A DNA stretch of 64,000 nt from Bacillota bacterium (GTDB taxonomy: Bacteria; Bacillota; Clostridia; Oscillospirales; Ruminococcaceae). The DNA lies in NCBI GenBank assembly GCA_023391005.1, contig JAEWBS010000112.1, forward strand, positions 1-64,000. Direction: 5' to 3'. Numbering within the stretch: the stretch's first letter is position 1; every line of letters begins with the position of its first letter. A program made the position numbers and the translations under genes. Shown here in pieces: positions 32,506 to 41,780 of the stretch. The notes under the pieces were generated by a model. It made no database searches. It had not been told where the DNA came from and saw only the letters and a program-made list of their open reading frames with translations.

Positions 32506-33564
32506 ATGAAAAAGTTTTTCGGCGTTTTATTATCCTGCGTTCTAATCGCGACACTCATTGGCGGGTGCGGCAGCAAGCCCGCTGCCAGCGGCGCGGCGCC
32601 GGGTGGCGATGCGTCCTCGGCCGCCACAACCGTGTACAAGCTCAACCTGTCGGTGCCCGATCCTGAGACCTCTTCGGTTACCATCGCCGCCAAGGAATTC
32701 GCCAAGCAGCTCAACGAAAAGAGCAACGGCGTCTTAGAGGTTCAGGTTTACCCCAACGGCTCGCTCTATGGCGGCGACGGCTCGGCGGCGGTCAAGCAGC
32801 TTGCCGCGGGCAGCCTCGATATGCTGGTGCTGGCCGGTTCGCTCTATGCAAACTTTGTCCCCGAGTTTAACGCCATCAGCATCCCCTACATGTTCGACGA
32901 CTTTGATCAGCTTGTGGGCTTTGTCAACAGCGATGTCGGCACGCAGCTCAAGGCCGGCGTTTCGGACATCGGCATTGAGCCGCTGGCGCTGTGGACCAGA
33001 AGCTTCCGCCAGATCACCAACTCCAAGAGACCGATCACCCAGCCCGACGATCTCAAGGGCGTCATCCTCAGAGTGCCCAACAACGCGCTTTGGGTCGAGT
33101 TTTTCACCGCTTGCGGCGCTACCTCCACCCCCATGTCCTTCAGCGAGGTTTATAACGCGCTCCAGCTCAAAACGCTTGACGGTCAGGAGAACCCTGTCGA
33201 TGTCCCTGTCTCGGCGAAGTTCTACGAGGTTCAAAAGTATATCACCCTCTCCAATCACATGGCCGACACCTGGGTCGTGGGCATGAACCCCGACAAGTTC
33301 AAGGCACTGCCTGCCGATATGCAGGAGCTGATCAAGACCACGGCTGCCGAGATGCAGCAGTGGAAAATCGACTACGACGCCAAGGAAGACGCCAAGGCGC
33401 TCGACGAGCTCAAAGCCAAGGGCATGGAAGTCAACGAGCTAACCGCCGAGGGTCAGGCAAAATTTGTCGCAGTCTCCAAGGGCCTGTACGACAGCGTATT
33501 TAAGGGCATTGTCAAGAACGACGCGCTCTTTGATAAAGCGCTTGAATTCGTAGGCAAAAAGTAA
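32506..33564 (+). CDS. dctP: TRAP transporter solute-binding lipoprotein DctP
   Basis: A 352-residue extracytoplasmic binding protein with a lipoprotein signal (lipobox LIGGC, Cys around residue 22). After a Ser/Ala linker the DctP fold begins (YKLNLSVPDPETSSV). Typical elements follow: VYPNGSLYGGDGSAVKQLAAGSLDM, and a conserved Arg in TRSFRQI that usually binds the carboxylate of the ligand. With DctQ and DctM it imports an acid driven by sodium. It is separated from dctQ by a 106-bp gap with GC-rich hairpins (about 33590-33650), a common device to make more binding protein than membrane subunits. Confidence 0.93.
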   Translation: MKKFFGVLLSCVLIATLIGGCGSKPAASGAAPGGDASSAATTVYKLNLSVPDPETSSVTIAAKEFAKQLNEKSNGVLEVQVYPNGSLYGGDGSAAVKQLAAGSLDMLVLAGSLYANFVPEFNAISIPYMFDDFDQLVGFVNSDVGTQLKAGVSDIGIEPLALWTRSFRQITNSKRPITQPDDLKGVILRVPNNALWVEFFTACGATSTPMSFSEVYNALQLKTLDGQENPVDVPVSAKFYEVQKYITLSNHMADTWVVGMNPDKFKALPADMQELIKTTAAEMQQWKIDYDAKEDAKALDELKAKGMEVNELTAEGQAKFVAVSKGLYDSVFKGIVKNDALFDKALEFVGKK

Positions 33565-33670
33565 AGCGCAGGCGTCAAAAACCGGTTAAGCGGCCCGGGG
33601 GCAGGATACTGTCCCCGACGCAGCGCCTTTGCCCCCGCGCAAAATCACCTGTGACAATCAGGAGGAATTT

Positions 33671-34168
33671 ATGGACAAGCTCAGAAACAGCAAGGCGCTA
33701 AGGGGCTTTTTCAAGCTGTTTAACGCGCTCGCGGAGACGATACTTTTACTTTCATTGGGCGGATTATTCCTTGTTGTTCTCGTGCAGATCGGCGGACGCA
33801 TTCTCGGAATGCCCGCTCCCTGGACCGAGGAAGGCACAAGATATCTGTTCCTGTGGATGATGTTCACAGCGCTGGCATACGGATTTAGATTTGTCGAATC
33901 GGCGCGCGTTTCGGTATTTATAGAAAAGCTCCCCAGCCCGCTTAAAACCGTCACCACGGCGCTTTATGTCGTTTCAACACTCGGTTTCTTCGCCTTTATG
34001 ATTTATTATGGCGCCAAGCTGACCAATCAGCAGATAAAAATGCACGAAATCGGCGCGGCCATCACCATCCCCATGTGGTTTATCGGCGTCTCCCTGCCGT
34101 TTTCAGGGCTGCTGGGTATCGTCTCAACGATACAGGGCCTGCTGGATTATCCGCAAAAACTGAAGTGA
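33671..34168 (+). CDS. dctQ: TRAP transporter small membrane subunit DctQ
   Basis: A 165-residue protein with four membrane segments. MDKLRNSKALRGFFKLFNALAET starts behind CAGGAGGAATTT; earlier in-frame codons lack a site. The family-typical APWTEEGTRYLFLWMMFTAL motif follows the second segment. It associates with the large DctM subunit, which begins 10 bp downstream. Confidence 0.92.
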   Translation: MDKLRNSKALRGFFKLFNALAETILLLSLGGLFLVVLVQIGGRILGMPAPWTEEGTRYLFLWMMFTALAYGFRFVESARVSVFIEKLPSPLKTVTTALYVVSTLGFFAFMIYYGAKLTNQQIKMHEIGAAITIPMWFIGVSLPFSGLLGIVSTIQGLLDYPQKLK

Positions 34169-34178
34169 GGGTGCACAT

Positions 34179-35459
34179 ATGAGTTTAATTTTATTAGGCA
34201 TTTTTATGGTGCTGATGGTCGTTGGCATCCCCATTGCCATTTCGCTGGGCATTGCGTCGATTATCACCATTCTTGTTTTTACATCAACGCCGCTCAGCGT
34301 GGTCATTCAGCTGATGTTCACCTCGATGAACAGCTTTGTCATGGTCGGCGTTCCGCTGTTCATTCTGGCCGGCAGCCTCATGGATGAGGGCGGCGTGGCC
34401 GATAAGATCTACAACTTCTGTGACGCATCGGTCGGCTGGATTTACGGCGGACTCGGCCACGTCTCGGTTATGTGCAGCATGCTGTTCGCGGGCATGTCGG
34501 GCTCTTCGGTCGCCGCGATTGCCAGCATCGGCAAAATGAGCATCAACGCGCTTGAGAAAAAGGGGTATCCTAAGGAATATGCCACCGCCATCAACCTGAT
34601 TGGGTCGATGCTGGCCAGCATTATTCCGCCCAGCATTCTGATGATTGTCGCCGCCTCGGTCGCAAATATTTCGGTCGGTCAGGCGCTGTTGGCGGGACTG
34701 GTGCCCGGCGTCATGATCGGCATCATCTTCATGATCTATAATTACATTTACTGCAAAAGAACCGGCATTGGCGACAAATCGCCCTTCAGCCTGAAGCGTC
34801 TGGGCCAAACCTTCGTGCAGGCCATTCCGTCACTGCTGGTTCCGGTTATCATTCTAGTGGGTATGTTCAGCGGCATCTATACGCCTACCGAGGCGGCGGC
34901 CATCGCGGTTTTGTATACGATTTTTATCTCGGTGTTCGTCTACAAGAACTTAAAGCTTTCGGACATTCCGAGAATTATCCGCCAGAAGGCCCGCTCGACC
35001 GGCTCGATTCTGTTTGTCGCCATTACAGCCAAGCCGGCCTGCTATATCTTTGAGCTTGACGGCCTGCCCGCAAAGGTAGCGCAGCTTATTACCCAGACCA
35101 CGACCAATAAATTTGTCATCATGTTTTTGATCTTTGTATTCCTGATCATTGTCGGCATGTTCATGGACGCCACGGCTGCCATCTATATTCTGGTGCCGAT
35201 TCTGCTGCCGGCGGTTGTCTCGGTCGGCATCAACCCGCTGTTCTTCGTCGTGTTCCTGATCATCACGCTGTCGTTCGGTCTGATTACCCCGCCGGTGGGT
35301 GTATGCCTCTATGCCGCCGAAAACGTGACGGGGCTTTCGATTGAAACGATTGTCAAAGCGACCATGCCCTGGCTGATTTTGACGACGGGCATCATCATTT
35401 CGCTGATCTTCCTGCCTCAGATTATCACCGAGCCGGTTCGCTTCTTTATGGGTCTTTAA
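34179..35459 (+). CDS. dctM: TRAP transporter large permease subunit DctM
   Basis: A 426-residue protein with about 12 membrane segments. Family landmarks: MSSFVMVGVPLFILAGSLMDEGG-like region near residue 50, GMSGSSVAAIASIG (112-125), IPPSILMIVAASVANIS, and the late LITPPVGVCLYAAENVTG loop. It carries the sodium-coupled transport path. A 10-bp GC hairpin follows its stop (35469-35492). Confidence 0.95.
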   Translation: MSLILLGIFMVLMVVGIPIAISLGIASIITILVFTSTPLSVVIQLMFTSMNSFVMVGVPLFILAGSLMDEGGVADKIYNFCDASVGWIYGGLGHVSVMCSMLFAGMSGSSVAAIASIGKMSINALEKKGYPKEYATAINLIGSMLASIIPPSILMIVAASVANISVGQALLAGLVPGVMIGIIFMIYNYIYCKRTGIGDKSPFSLKRLGQTFVQAIPSLLVPVIILVGMFSGIYTPTEAAAIAVLYTIFISVFVYKNLKLSDIPRIIRQKARSTGSILFVAITAKPACYIFELDGLPAKVAQLITQTTTNKFVIMFLIFVFLIIVGMFMDATAAIYILVPILLPAVVSVGINPLFFVVFLIITLSFGLITPPVGVCLYAAENVTGLSIETIVKATMPWLILTTGIIISLIFLPQIITEPVRFFMGL

Positions 35460-35468
35460 TCACCGCAT

Positions 35469-35492
35469 GAGCGCCGCAGCGTTGCGGCGCTC
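35469..35492 (+). terminator. Hairpin after dctM
   Basis: Stem GAGCGCCGCA / TGCGGCGCTC with a 4-nt loop, no T run. Likely a partial terminator or mRNA 3' end, leaving reduced read-through into the dehydrogenase gene. Confidence 0.55.
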
Positions 35493-35649
35493 AATTCATA
35501 CTACGCGTCCACTGGTGCCAACGCTTAGCTATTTTTATCAAGAACACCCCGGCTGCGCCGTGTCGGCTTTTCGTGTTTAAACAACATACCTCGTACAATT
35601 CTGTTATGCGCCAAGATATCAATATTACGCTGAAAAGGAGCCTATATCG

Positions 35650-36615
35650 ATGAAAATTGTCGTATTAGACGGCTATACGCTAAACCCCGGCGACCTGAGC
35701 TGGGCCGGACTTGAAGCGCTCGGTACGCTGACGGTCTATGACCGAACCTCTTTGACCGACGAAAGCGAGACCATCGCGCGAGTTGGCGACGCCGAAATTG
35801 TCTACACCAACAAGACCCCGCTTTCTAAAAAGGTGCTCGACGCCTGCCCGAATATTAAGTTTATCGGCGTGCTTGCGACGGGCTACAACATTGTCGATGT
35901 CGCTGCCGCAAAAGAGAAGCGCATCCCGGTCTGCAACATCCCGACCTACGGCACCGATGCGGTGGGCCAGTTCGCCATTGCGATGCTGCTGGAAATCTGC
36001 CACCATGTCGCGCATCATTCCGACGCCGTGCACGCCGGGCGGTGGGAGAATAACCCCGATTGGTGCTTCTGGGATTATCCGCTTATTGAGCTTGCGGGTA
36101 AAACGATGGGCATCATCGGTTTTGGCCGCATCGGCCAGACGACCGGGCGCATCGCAAAGGCGATGGGCATGAAGATTGTCGCCTTTGATGAATATCCCAA
36201 CGAACAGGGTAAAGAAATTGCCGACTATGTCTCGCTTGACGCGCTGCTGGCCGCCTCCGACGTCGTCGCCGTACACTGCCCTCTGTTCCCGTCAACGCAG
36301 GGCATCATCTGCAAGGAAAATATCGACAAGATGAAGGACGGCGTCATTATTCTCAACAACTCCCGCGGCCCGCTCGTTGTCGAGCAGGATCTCGCCGACG
36401 CGCTCAACAGCGGCAAGGTGTACGCGGCGGGACTCGACGTCGTCTCAACCGAGCCGATCAAGGCCGATAACCCGCTGCTCAAAGCGAAGAACTGCATCAT
36501 CACCCCCCACATCTCGTGGGCGCCCCGAGAGAGCCGCCAGCGCCTGATGAACATCGCCATCGAGAATCTCAAGCAGTTTTTGGCGGGTGCCCCCGCCAAT
36601 GTCGTTAATAAATAG
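35650..36615 (+). CDS. D-2-hydroxyacid dehydrogenase (glycerate dehydrogenase-like)
   Basis: A 321-residue NAD-dependent dehydrogenase that interconverts 2-keto and D-2-hydroxy acids. Visible: the Rossmann motif GIIGFGRIGQTTGRIA, the catalytic Arg in NNSRGPLVVE, Glu in STEP, and His in IITPHISWAP. It opens MKIVVLDGYTLNPGDLSW, identical to the start of the paralogue at 60746-61720, and the two remain closely similar throughout. ATG 35650 follows AAAAGGAG. It probably reduces the aldehyde or keto acid from the upstream operon, or oxidises an imported hydroxy acid. Confidence 0.92.
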   Translation: MKIVVLDGYTLNPGDLSWAGLEALGTLTVYDRTSLTDESETIARVGDAEIVYTNKTPLSKKVLDACPNIKFIGVLATGYNIVDVAAAKEKRIPVCNIPTYGTDAVGQFAIAMLLEICHHVAHHSDAVHAGRWENNPDWCFWDYPLIELAGKTMGIIGFGRIGQTTGRIAKAMGMKIVAFDEYPNEQGKEIADYVSLDALLAASDVVAVHCPLFPSTQGIICKENIDKMKDGVIILNNSRGPLVVEQDLADALNSGKVYAAGLDVVSTEPIKADNPLLKAKNCIITPHISWAPRESRQRLMNIAIENLKQFLAGAPANVVNK

Positions 36616-36712
36616 ATGATGGGTCATCTGATACGGCTGATCTTTGCCTTGCAACGGCAAGCATTATCGGCGCACTGCAAAGCCTCATTTTTTAACAGAC
36701 CTCTTCTTTTTC

Positions 36713-36764
36713 ATACAAATACAGACCGCGCAACGGTTTAACGTTGCGCGGTCTGTATTTGTAT
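36713..36764. terminator. Bidirectional terminator with 23-bp perfect stem
   Basis: Arms 36713-36735 and 36742-36764 are perfect complements around loop GTTTAA (arm ends CGCGCAACG / CGTTGCGCG). It separates the convergent dehydrogenase and histidine kinase genes. Confidence 0.75.
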
Positions 36765-36885
36765 GCTGCTTTAATCCACGGCGTTTATGCGTGTGATTGC
36801 CGCTCTCTTAGCCATGAATTTTATCCACACCGCCCGCTGAGGTAACCGCATTAAGTGTGGGCGTATGCGCAAGCTTAAACAGTTC

Positions 36886-38277
36886 TTACGCCTTTGGAAT
36901 GCGTACAATAAACCGGCTGCCTTTTCCCTTCTCGCTCTGCGCCTCAACCGTACCGCCGTGTGCGGTCACGATGGCCTTGACGATCGAAAGCCCGATTCCG
37001 GCCCCGCCGGTCGCCCTACTGCGGGATTCATCGGTACGATAAAACCGCTCAAAAATAAAGGGCAGCGCCGCCGCGTCGATACCGACGCCATCGTCCCGCA
37101 CGGTCAATACGCCATATGCGCCGTCGCTTGAGATATCTAGCGCGATATGCCCGCCGGGTGGCGTATACTTAACCGCGTTTGAAACCAGATTGACCAGTAC
37201 CTGATCGAGCCGTCCCGAATCGGCCAGTACAACGGTGCTGCCGCCGTTGACCGCGATCGAAATCTGCTGCGTCCGGCAGGCGGCCTCAAAGGATTGTGCC
37301 GCCGCCTGTGCGCGCTCGAGCAGGTCGACCGGCTGTTTATCGATTTTTAAGTTTTCATCCTCAATGCTTGAGAGCTTTTCAAGCCCGGCCACCAACCCCG
37401 AGATGCGGCCGATCTCGTCATAGCAGCTTCTCAGCCGATCGGGCGTCGGCTGCCACACTCCTTCGATCATTGCCTCAAGATGGGCGGCAACCGCCCCCAG
37501 CGGCGTGCGTAGCTCATGCGCGACATCGGAGGTCAGACGTTTACGCAGCGCCTCCTGCGCGCTGATCGTTTTGGCCAACGCGTCGATGGCTTGTGCCAGC
37601 TCGGCAAGCTCCCGCGTGCCGCTATCGCCGTCAAGACCGACGCTGTAATCCCCTTCCGAGATGGCCCGCGCCGCTTTTGCCGCCTGCGCGACAGGCCGGG
37701 TGATGCGGCGCGCGAGAAAATAGCCCGCGATGAGCGAACAGACAAACGCAAACACACCGACGGCCAGCAACAGCAGATGCAGCGTGTCTAAAAACACCAA
37801 ATCGCTCTCGCTAAAAAAATAGGGGCCGTAATAGGTGATCTCAACGGCGCCGACCGGTTGGCCTTTAAAGGTCAGCGGGTAGGTGTTCGATACGACCTGT
37901 CCGCTTAAATCGGGACGGTGCGCCTTCATGCGCTGTGAGATATCGGTCATCATCTGCGAGCAGAGGCTGGCGTCGTGATTTTCGGCATCCCAGACGGTTT
38001 TTCCGTCGGCGTCGTTGAGCTTGATGATGTACCCGTCGTACAGCGCGTACATGCCGATGCCGTGAACAAAGCCGATATCCCAGGTACGGGTCAGCGGGTC
38101 GTACTGGCGGTTGATATTCGCCGCAATCTCACTGGAATGAAACGCCTGCTTCTGCTCTATATAGCGATCAAACGCTCTGCCGATGACAATATCGGATAAA
38201 AAGCTGATCAGCGAGATGGTGATGAGCACCACCAACGCCATCGTCAGCGAGAGCTGTGTCTGTAGTCTGCGCGGCAA
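36886..38277 (-). CDS. Two-component sensor histidine kinase (OmpR-type partner)
   Basis: A 463-residue kinase: N-terminal membrane segment (TMALVVLITISLISFL), an extracellular sensor of about 130 residues, a second membrane segment (LLLLAVGVFAFVCSLIAGYFLA), HAMP linker, HisKA box SDVAHELRTPLGAVAAHLE and HATPase with NLVSNAVKYTPPGG and GGAGIGLSIVKAIV. TTG 38277 is chosen as start with GGGGAGGG 6 bp upstream. It follows the response regulator by 2 bp. The signal is unknown; the adjacent metal-handling operon is a possible target. Confidence 0.93.
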   Translation of the reverse strand: MPRRLQTQLSLTMALVVLITISLISFLSDIVIGRAFDRYIEQKQAFHSSEIAANINRQYDPLTRTWDIGFVHGIGMYALYDGYIIKLNDADGKTVWDAENHDASLCSQMMTDISQRMKAHRPDLSGQVVSNTYPLTFKGQPVGAVEITYYGPYFFSESDLVFLDTLHLLLLAVGVFAFVCSLIAGYFLARRITRPVAQAAKAARAISEGDYSVGLDGDSGTRELAELAQAIDALAKTISAQEALRKRLTSDVAHELRTPLGAVAAHLEAMIEGVWQPTPDRLRSCYDEIGRISGLVAGLEKLSSIEDENLKIDKQPVDLLERAQAAAQSFEAACRTQQISIAVNGGSTVVLADSGRLDQVLVNLVSNAVKYTPPGGHIALDISSDGAYGVLTVRDDGVGIDAAALPFIFERFYRTDESRSRATGGAGIGLSIVKAIVTAHGGTVEAQSEKGKGSRFIVRIPKA

Positions 38278-38279
38278 GT

Positions 38280-38975
38280 CTATCCCTCCCCGAACCGATA
38301 TCCCAGACCGTGCACCGTCTTGATATAGACCGGCGCTTTAGGATTATCCTCAATTTTTTGCCGCAAATTTTTGATGTGTGTATCCACGGCGCGGTCATAG
38401 CCCTCAAAATCGTCCCCCAGCGCGGTTGCGATCAGCGCCTCACGCGAAAAAACCTTGCCCGGGTATTTGACCAACGCCGAGAGAATACGCGCCTCGTTGG
38501 GGGTGAGCGAAACAGGCTGTCCGGCCTTGTAAAAGCGGTTACACTCAAAGTCGACCGACAGGTCGTTATTGTTCCATGAGTTTTTCTGGGTCAGCGGCGT
38601 CAGATCAGCTGACGAGCGTCGCAGCACCGCCTCTATCTTCGCCGCGAGCACCTTGAGGCTGAAGGGTTTGAGCATATAATCGTCGGCGCCGAGCGCCAGC
38701 CCGTTGAGCTGGTCGGCCTCGCCCGATTTTGCCGTCAGCATGATGATCGGCGTGCGCGCGGTTCGGCGCACCGCCTCACAAACCGCCTCGCCGGAAAGAT
38801 CGGGCAGCATCAGGTCCAACACCACGAGCGAGACGTTCTCGCGCGCAAGCAGCGCCAGCGCCTCGCGTCCGGTCGCGGCGGTGAAGACCTTATAACCGCG
38901 GCTGGTCAAAAAGGCGTCGAGCACCTCGCGCATCTTCGCCTCGTCGTCAACGACCAGAATACGTTTATTCTCCAT
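38280..38975 (-). CDS. OmpR/PhoB-family response regulator
   Basis: A 231-residue regulator: receiver with VVDDE at 8-12, phosphoacceptor Asp in LVVLDLMLPD and Lys in LKPFS; the winged-helix domain ends with VDTHIKNLRQKIEDNPKAPVYIKTVHGLGYRFGEG. ATG 38975 is selected because GGTGATGGCGGC lies just before it and the receiver begins there; a longer in-frame start adds 27 unlikely residues. It is the first gene of the pair. Confidence 0.93.
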   Translation of the reverse strand: MENKRILVVDDEAKMREVLDAFLTSRGYKVFTAATGREALALLARENVSLVVLDLMLPDLSGEAVCEAVRRTARTPIIMLTAKSGEADQLNGLALGADDYMLKPFSLKVLAAKIEAVLRRSSADLTPLTQKNSWNNNDLSVDFECNRFYKAGQPVSLTPNEARILSALVKYPGKVFSREALIATALGDDFEGYDRAVDTHIKNLRQKIEDNPKAPVYIKTVHGLGYRFGEG

Positions 38976-39089
38976 GCCGCCATCACCCCCATTTTTTGTA
39001 CCAATATTATACCCCGCGGGGCAGAAAATGACAACCGCGCCTGAGGGTTCGGACAATTTCTCCCGCGCCCTCAGGCGGCCTTAACGCTG

Positions 39090-39605
39090 TTATTTCCAGT
39101 TCGAGAAGATTTTTACCGAGCCCTCTAAAAAATCCTGAGAGATTGTGATATCGCTGTCGGTGACGGTCTTGTCTTTGGCAAAAATCGGCCACGGGTTACA
39201 CCCGCCCGACTCGACCTCCAGCTGGTTGGTTGAAAAACGGTTGCCGCAGTTCTGGCAAACCAGCTTATCGCCCGAGAGCTCATAATAGCCCCGCCCCGAC
39301 GAATAGCAGATCTGGCAGGTATTAAACGCGGTGCGTATCGTGCCGTCCGGCGCTTTGACCGCGATGACCTCCATATCGGTCTTGCCCACCGTCACCGGGT
39401 AGAAGGACGGTGTTTCGGAAATCTCGGCGACAGGAATGGTCAGCCCCGCCCCTTCAGAAACGCTGCCTGAGGCAGCAACCTGCCCCTTTTCGGGCGCGAC
39501 ACCCCCGGCGCAACCGGCGGCCAGAAGCACTGCCGCTATGATGGCCAGCAGCGCCGTAAAATGCCTGATGCGCCCAGTGCGCTTATCTTTTAATGCCTGT
39601 ATCAT
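39090..39605 (-). CDS. DUF2318-type membrane-anchored metal/Fe-S protein
   Basis: A 171-residue protein with an N-terminal hydrophobic signal or lipobox-like segment (ALLAIIAAVLLAAGCAGG) and a periplasm-side domain of the DUF2318 type. Metal or Fe-S ligands are visible as FNTCQICYSSGRGYYEL (CxxC) and LVCQNCGNRF (CxxC), then GGCNPWP. DUF2318 proteins accompany iron and copper transport components. Its ATG directly abuts the stop of the small gene upstream (TAGATG). Last gene of the metal-handling operon. Confidence 0.85.
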   Translation of the reverse strand: MIQALKDKRTGRIRHFTALLAIIAAVLLAAGCAGGVAPEKGQVAASGSVSEGAGLTIPVAEISETPSFYPVTVGKTDMEVIAVKAPDGTIRTAFNTCQICYSSGRGYYELSGDKLVCQNCGNRFSTNQLEVESGGCNPWPIFAKDKTVTDSDITISQDFLEGSVKIFSNWK

Positions 39606-39755
39606 CTACTTCTCCTCCTTGGTATCGACCACAAAGCCGTTGTCAGCATGCGTGGTATCTCTCTTTTTGCCGGAGGTATCTCTGAAAAGAAAAGCGGCGA
39701 CAATAAGGCCCGCGAGCGGGAAAATACAATGCCAGTGTTGGGTTAAAAATTGCAT
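39606..39755 (-). CDS. Small membrane protein of the metal operon (49 aa)
   Basis: Begins MQFLTQHWHCIFPLAGLIVAAF with GGGAGG 7 bp upstream; one membrane segment (about residues 9-25) preceded by His, Trp, His and Cys, then a charged tail (RDTSGKKRDTTHADNG). It lies between the HMA-TauE-cupredoxin gene (25 bp upstream) and the DUF2318 gene (abutting). The HWHC start could bind a metal ion. No family is recognised with confidence. Confidence 0.75.
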   Translation of the reverse strand: MQFLTQHWHCIFPLAGLIVAAFLFRDTSGKKRDTTHADNGFVVDTKEEK

Positions 39756-39780
39756 GTGATAACCTCCCTAAAATCGTTAT

Positions 39781-41619
39781 TTATTGGCAACAGGAGCCGC
39801 CCCCGCCTGAATAATAGAGTTCGGGCGGCCAGATCAGCGTCTCAAAATTGGCGACTTCGGCTTTAATCGCCGCCTCATCGATGGCGGTGATATCCTCGAC
39901 GACCTTGACATAGCCGTAAAAGGTGCTGTCGGCAGTCGAAAAGTCAAAGCTTTGCTCGGGGTAGAAATAAAAGCCGTTCTCACCGCTGGCAATGGGCAGC
40001 TGCGTCACATAGTCGGGGATCATCAGAAGCGTCTGGTCGGTGGCCGAGGGCGCGTCGTAACGGATGCGCCACATCACATTGGTACCGGCCTGCACGACCA
40101 TCACCGCCGGTGAGAATCCCTGCTCGGTCAGCGAAATATCCACTATTTGAATAGGCGTTCCGCTTTCATCGGTCGTCAGTTCGGCTACCGCCAGCAGATC
40201 GGTCGGAATCGTATAGCCCGCCGGGGTGGGGTCGGGGATAACTGCATCGGCATCGTCAGCGCTACCATCGATCGGCGTACCCGGCTCGACCACAGTGATG
40301 CGTCCCCTGATCATGCCCATCCAACAGCTATACTGGTAGACGCCCGCTTTGTCGGGCGTAAAGCGGATGACATTTTCACCGGGCTGAAACTGGTGGGTAA
40401 TATCATACGCCGGGATGTAAAACCGGTTGTTGCAGCCGTTGATACTGCCCTGCGGCGCGGTGATCACCCATTCGACCGGCGTGCCCGCTTCGACGGTGAT
40501 GTTGGGATACCGCCCGGGCGCGAGAGTGCTTTCTACAAACTGCACACCGTCCTTCATGACCGGGCCGGCGCCCGAACCATCTGAGGCATCGGCGGTCAAA
40601 AGCGGTACTGCAACCCCCGAGAGGCTAAGCCCTTGTGAGAACATTGACAGGCCCAGCACCGCCACAAGAACGGCGCCCGCCGTCATCATATTGTGCAGAT
40701 GCTTTTTAGCGAGCGCGGCGCTCAGCGCCCCCAGTCCCAGCATCAGAGGCAGCGTGCCCAGCGCAAACACGAACATCGACAGCGCGCCCTTGACCGGGCT
40801 GCCGGTGGAAAGCGCGTACAGCTGCATGGCCTGCAACGGCCCACAGGGCATAAAGCCGTTGAGCAAGCCGACGATCAGCGGGCTTTTTGAACTTTTTGCT
40901 GACGAACAGCCGCCCCCACAACCCGGGGATAGTGGCATCGACAGAGCCAGCCTTCGCATCCACGGGAAAAGATCGAGCATATTAAGCCCCAAAATCACCA
41001 TAAAAACGCCCGCGCCCAGCTTGATAAAGCCCTGCACCGTGTTTGAAAAGGTAAAGACCGAGCCCGCCGCGCCCACCACAAAGCCCACGGCGGTGTAGGA
41101 TATCACACGTCCCAAATTATAAAGCAGCCCGGCGCTTGAGATCGGCGACCGACTGCTCTTAGGCGCACCGCCGCGCGACAGACACTGGGACAGGTTAATG
41201 CCGCCGCACATAGCGACGCAGTGCACCGACGTGATCAGCCCGACAACAAATAACATACCGAAACCCATGCCCGCCTCGGCCAGTTGGGTGGGTGCGAGCA
41301 GGTTAATGAGCCCTGTGCGTTCGAGCGCGACAAAAAGCGACGCGATGATCAGCAGCATGCCCAGCGCGCGCCTGTAATGCGTTTTAGGATGTCCGCCCTC
41401 GGGCAGAGCCTGATAACCAAGGTCTTCAATTGTTCTGACAATCTCCTCGGGCGAGATGGCGTCGGCGTCATAGTCGATCTCAGCTTTGCCCGCGCGATAG
41501 TCGACCTTGACCTTTACAACGCCGTACTGTTGCCGCAGTGCGCGCTCAATCGTGTTTTGGCAGCCCACACAGGTCATACCGCCAATGTTTAGGCTTTTAG
41601 ATTTGATGGCTGTCTCCAT
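39781..41619 (-). CDS. HMA - TauE/SafE-like membrane - cupredoxin fusion
   Basis: A 612-residue multi-domain protein. Order: heavy-metal-associated domain with GMTCVGC (about 13-19); one membrane segment; a SafE/TauE or DsbD-like helical domain (FGMLFVVGLITSVHCVAMCGGINL; GFMPCGPLQAMQLYAL) with paired cysteines; a cupredoxin domain with likely ligands in ITHQF and YQYSCWMGMIRG; a second cupredoxin-like domain without obvious ligands; and the tail GGGGSCCQ. This suggests a copper-moving protein that takes Cu(I) from the cytoplasm through the membrane core to an outer cupredoxin. ATG 41619 has ATAGGAGC 7 bp upstream. Confidence 0.88.
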   Translation of the reverse strand: METAIKSKSLNIGGMTCVGCQNTIERALRQQYGVVKVKVDYRAGKAEIDYDADAISPEEIVRTIEDLGYQALPEGGHPKTHYRRALGMLLIIASLFVALERTGLINLLAPTQLAEAGMGFGMLFVVGLITSVHCVAMCGGINLSQCLSRGGAPKSSRSPISSAGLLYNLGRVISYTAVGFVVGAAGSVFTFSNTVQGFIKLGAGVFMVILGLNMLDLFPWMRRLALSMPLSPGCGGGCSSAKSSKSPLIVGLLNGFMPCGPLQAMQLYALSTGSPVKGALSMFVFALGTLPLMLGLGALSAALAKKHLHNMMTAGAVLVAVLGLSMFSQGLSLSGVAVPLLTADASDGSGAGPVMKDGVQFVESTLAPGRYPNITVEAGTPVEWVITAPQGSINGCNNRFYIPAYDITHQFQPGENVIRFTPDKAGVYQYSCWMGMIRGRITVVEPGTPIDGSADDADAVIPDPTPAGYTIPTDLLAVAELTTDESGTPIQIVDISLTEQGFSPAVMVVQAGTNVMWRIRYDAPSATDQTLLMIPDYVTQLPIASGENGFYFYPEQSFDFSTADSTFYGYVKVVEDITAIDEAAIKAEVANFETLIWPPELYYSGGGGSCCQ

Positions 41620-41630
41620 ATTCAAAGCTC

Positions 41631-41780
41631 CTATCTATGCTGTCCGCGTGCCCTGTGGTCGGCGGGTCGATTGAGCTTACAGCAGTTGGGGGTGCCGTTT
41701 CCAAACAGTTCCCGATTGGATTTTTCTAAGCGCGCCAGATAATTATTGAACGCGCGTTTTACATGCGCAAATAATTTCAT
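41631..41780 (-). CDS. LDCC-motif putative metal-binding protein (49 aa)
   Basis: MKLFAHVKRAFNNYLARLEK then SNRELFGNGTPNCCKLNRP: the family pattern of a short helix followed by a double-cysteine motif (here NCCKLN in place of LDCCxLN). The start at 41780 has AAAGGAG 7 bp upstream. Members occur near iron-sulfur or copper genes and are thought to bind metal. It is the first gene of the operon, 11 bp before the HMA-TauE-cupredoxin gene, and may act as a small cytoplasmic metal carrier. Confidence 0.8.
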   Translation of the reverse strand: MKLFAHVKRAFNNYLARLEKSNRELFGNGTPNCCKLNRPADHRARGQHR

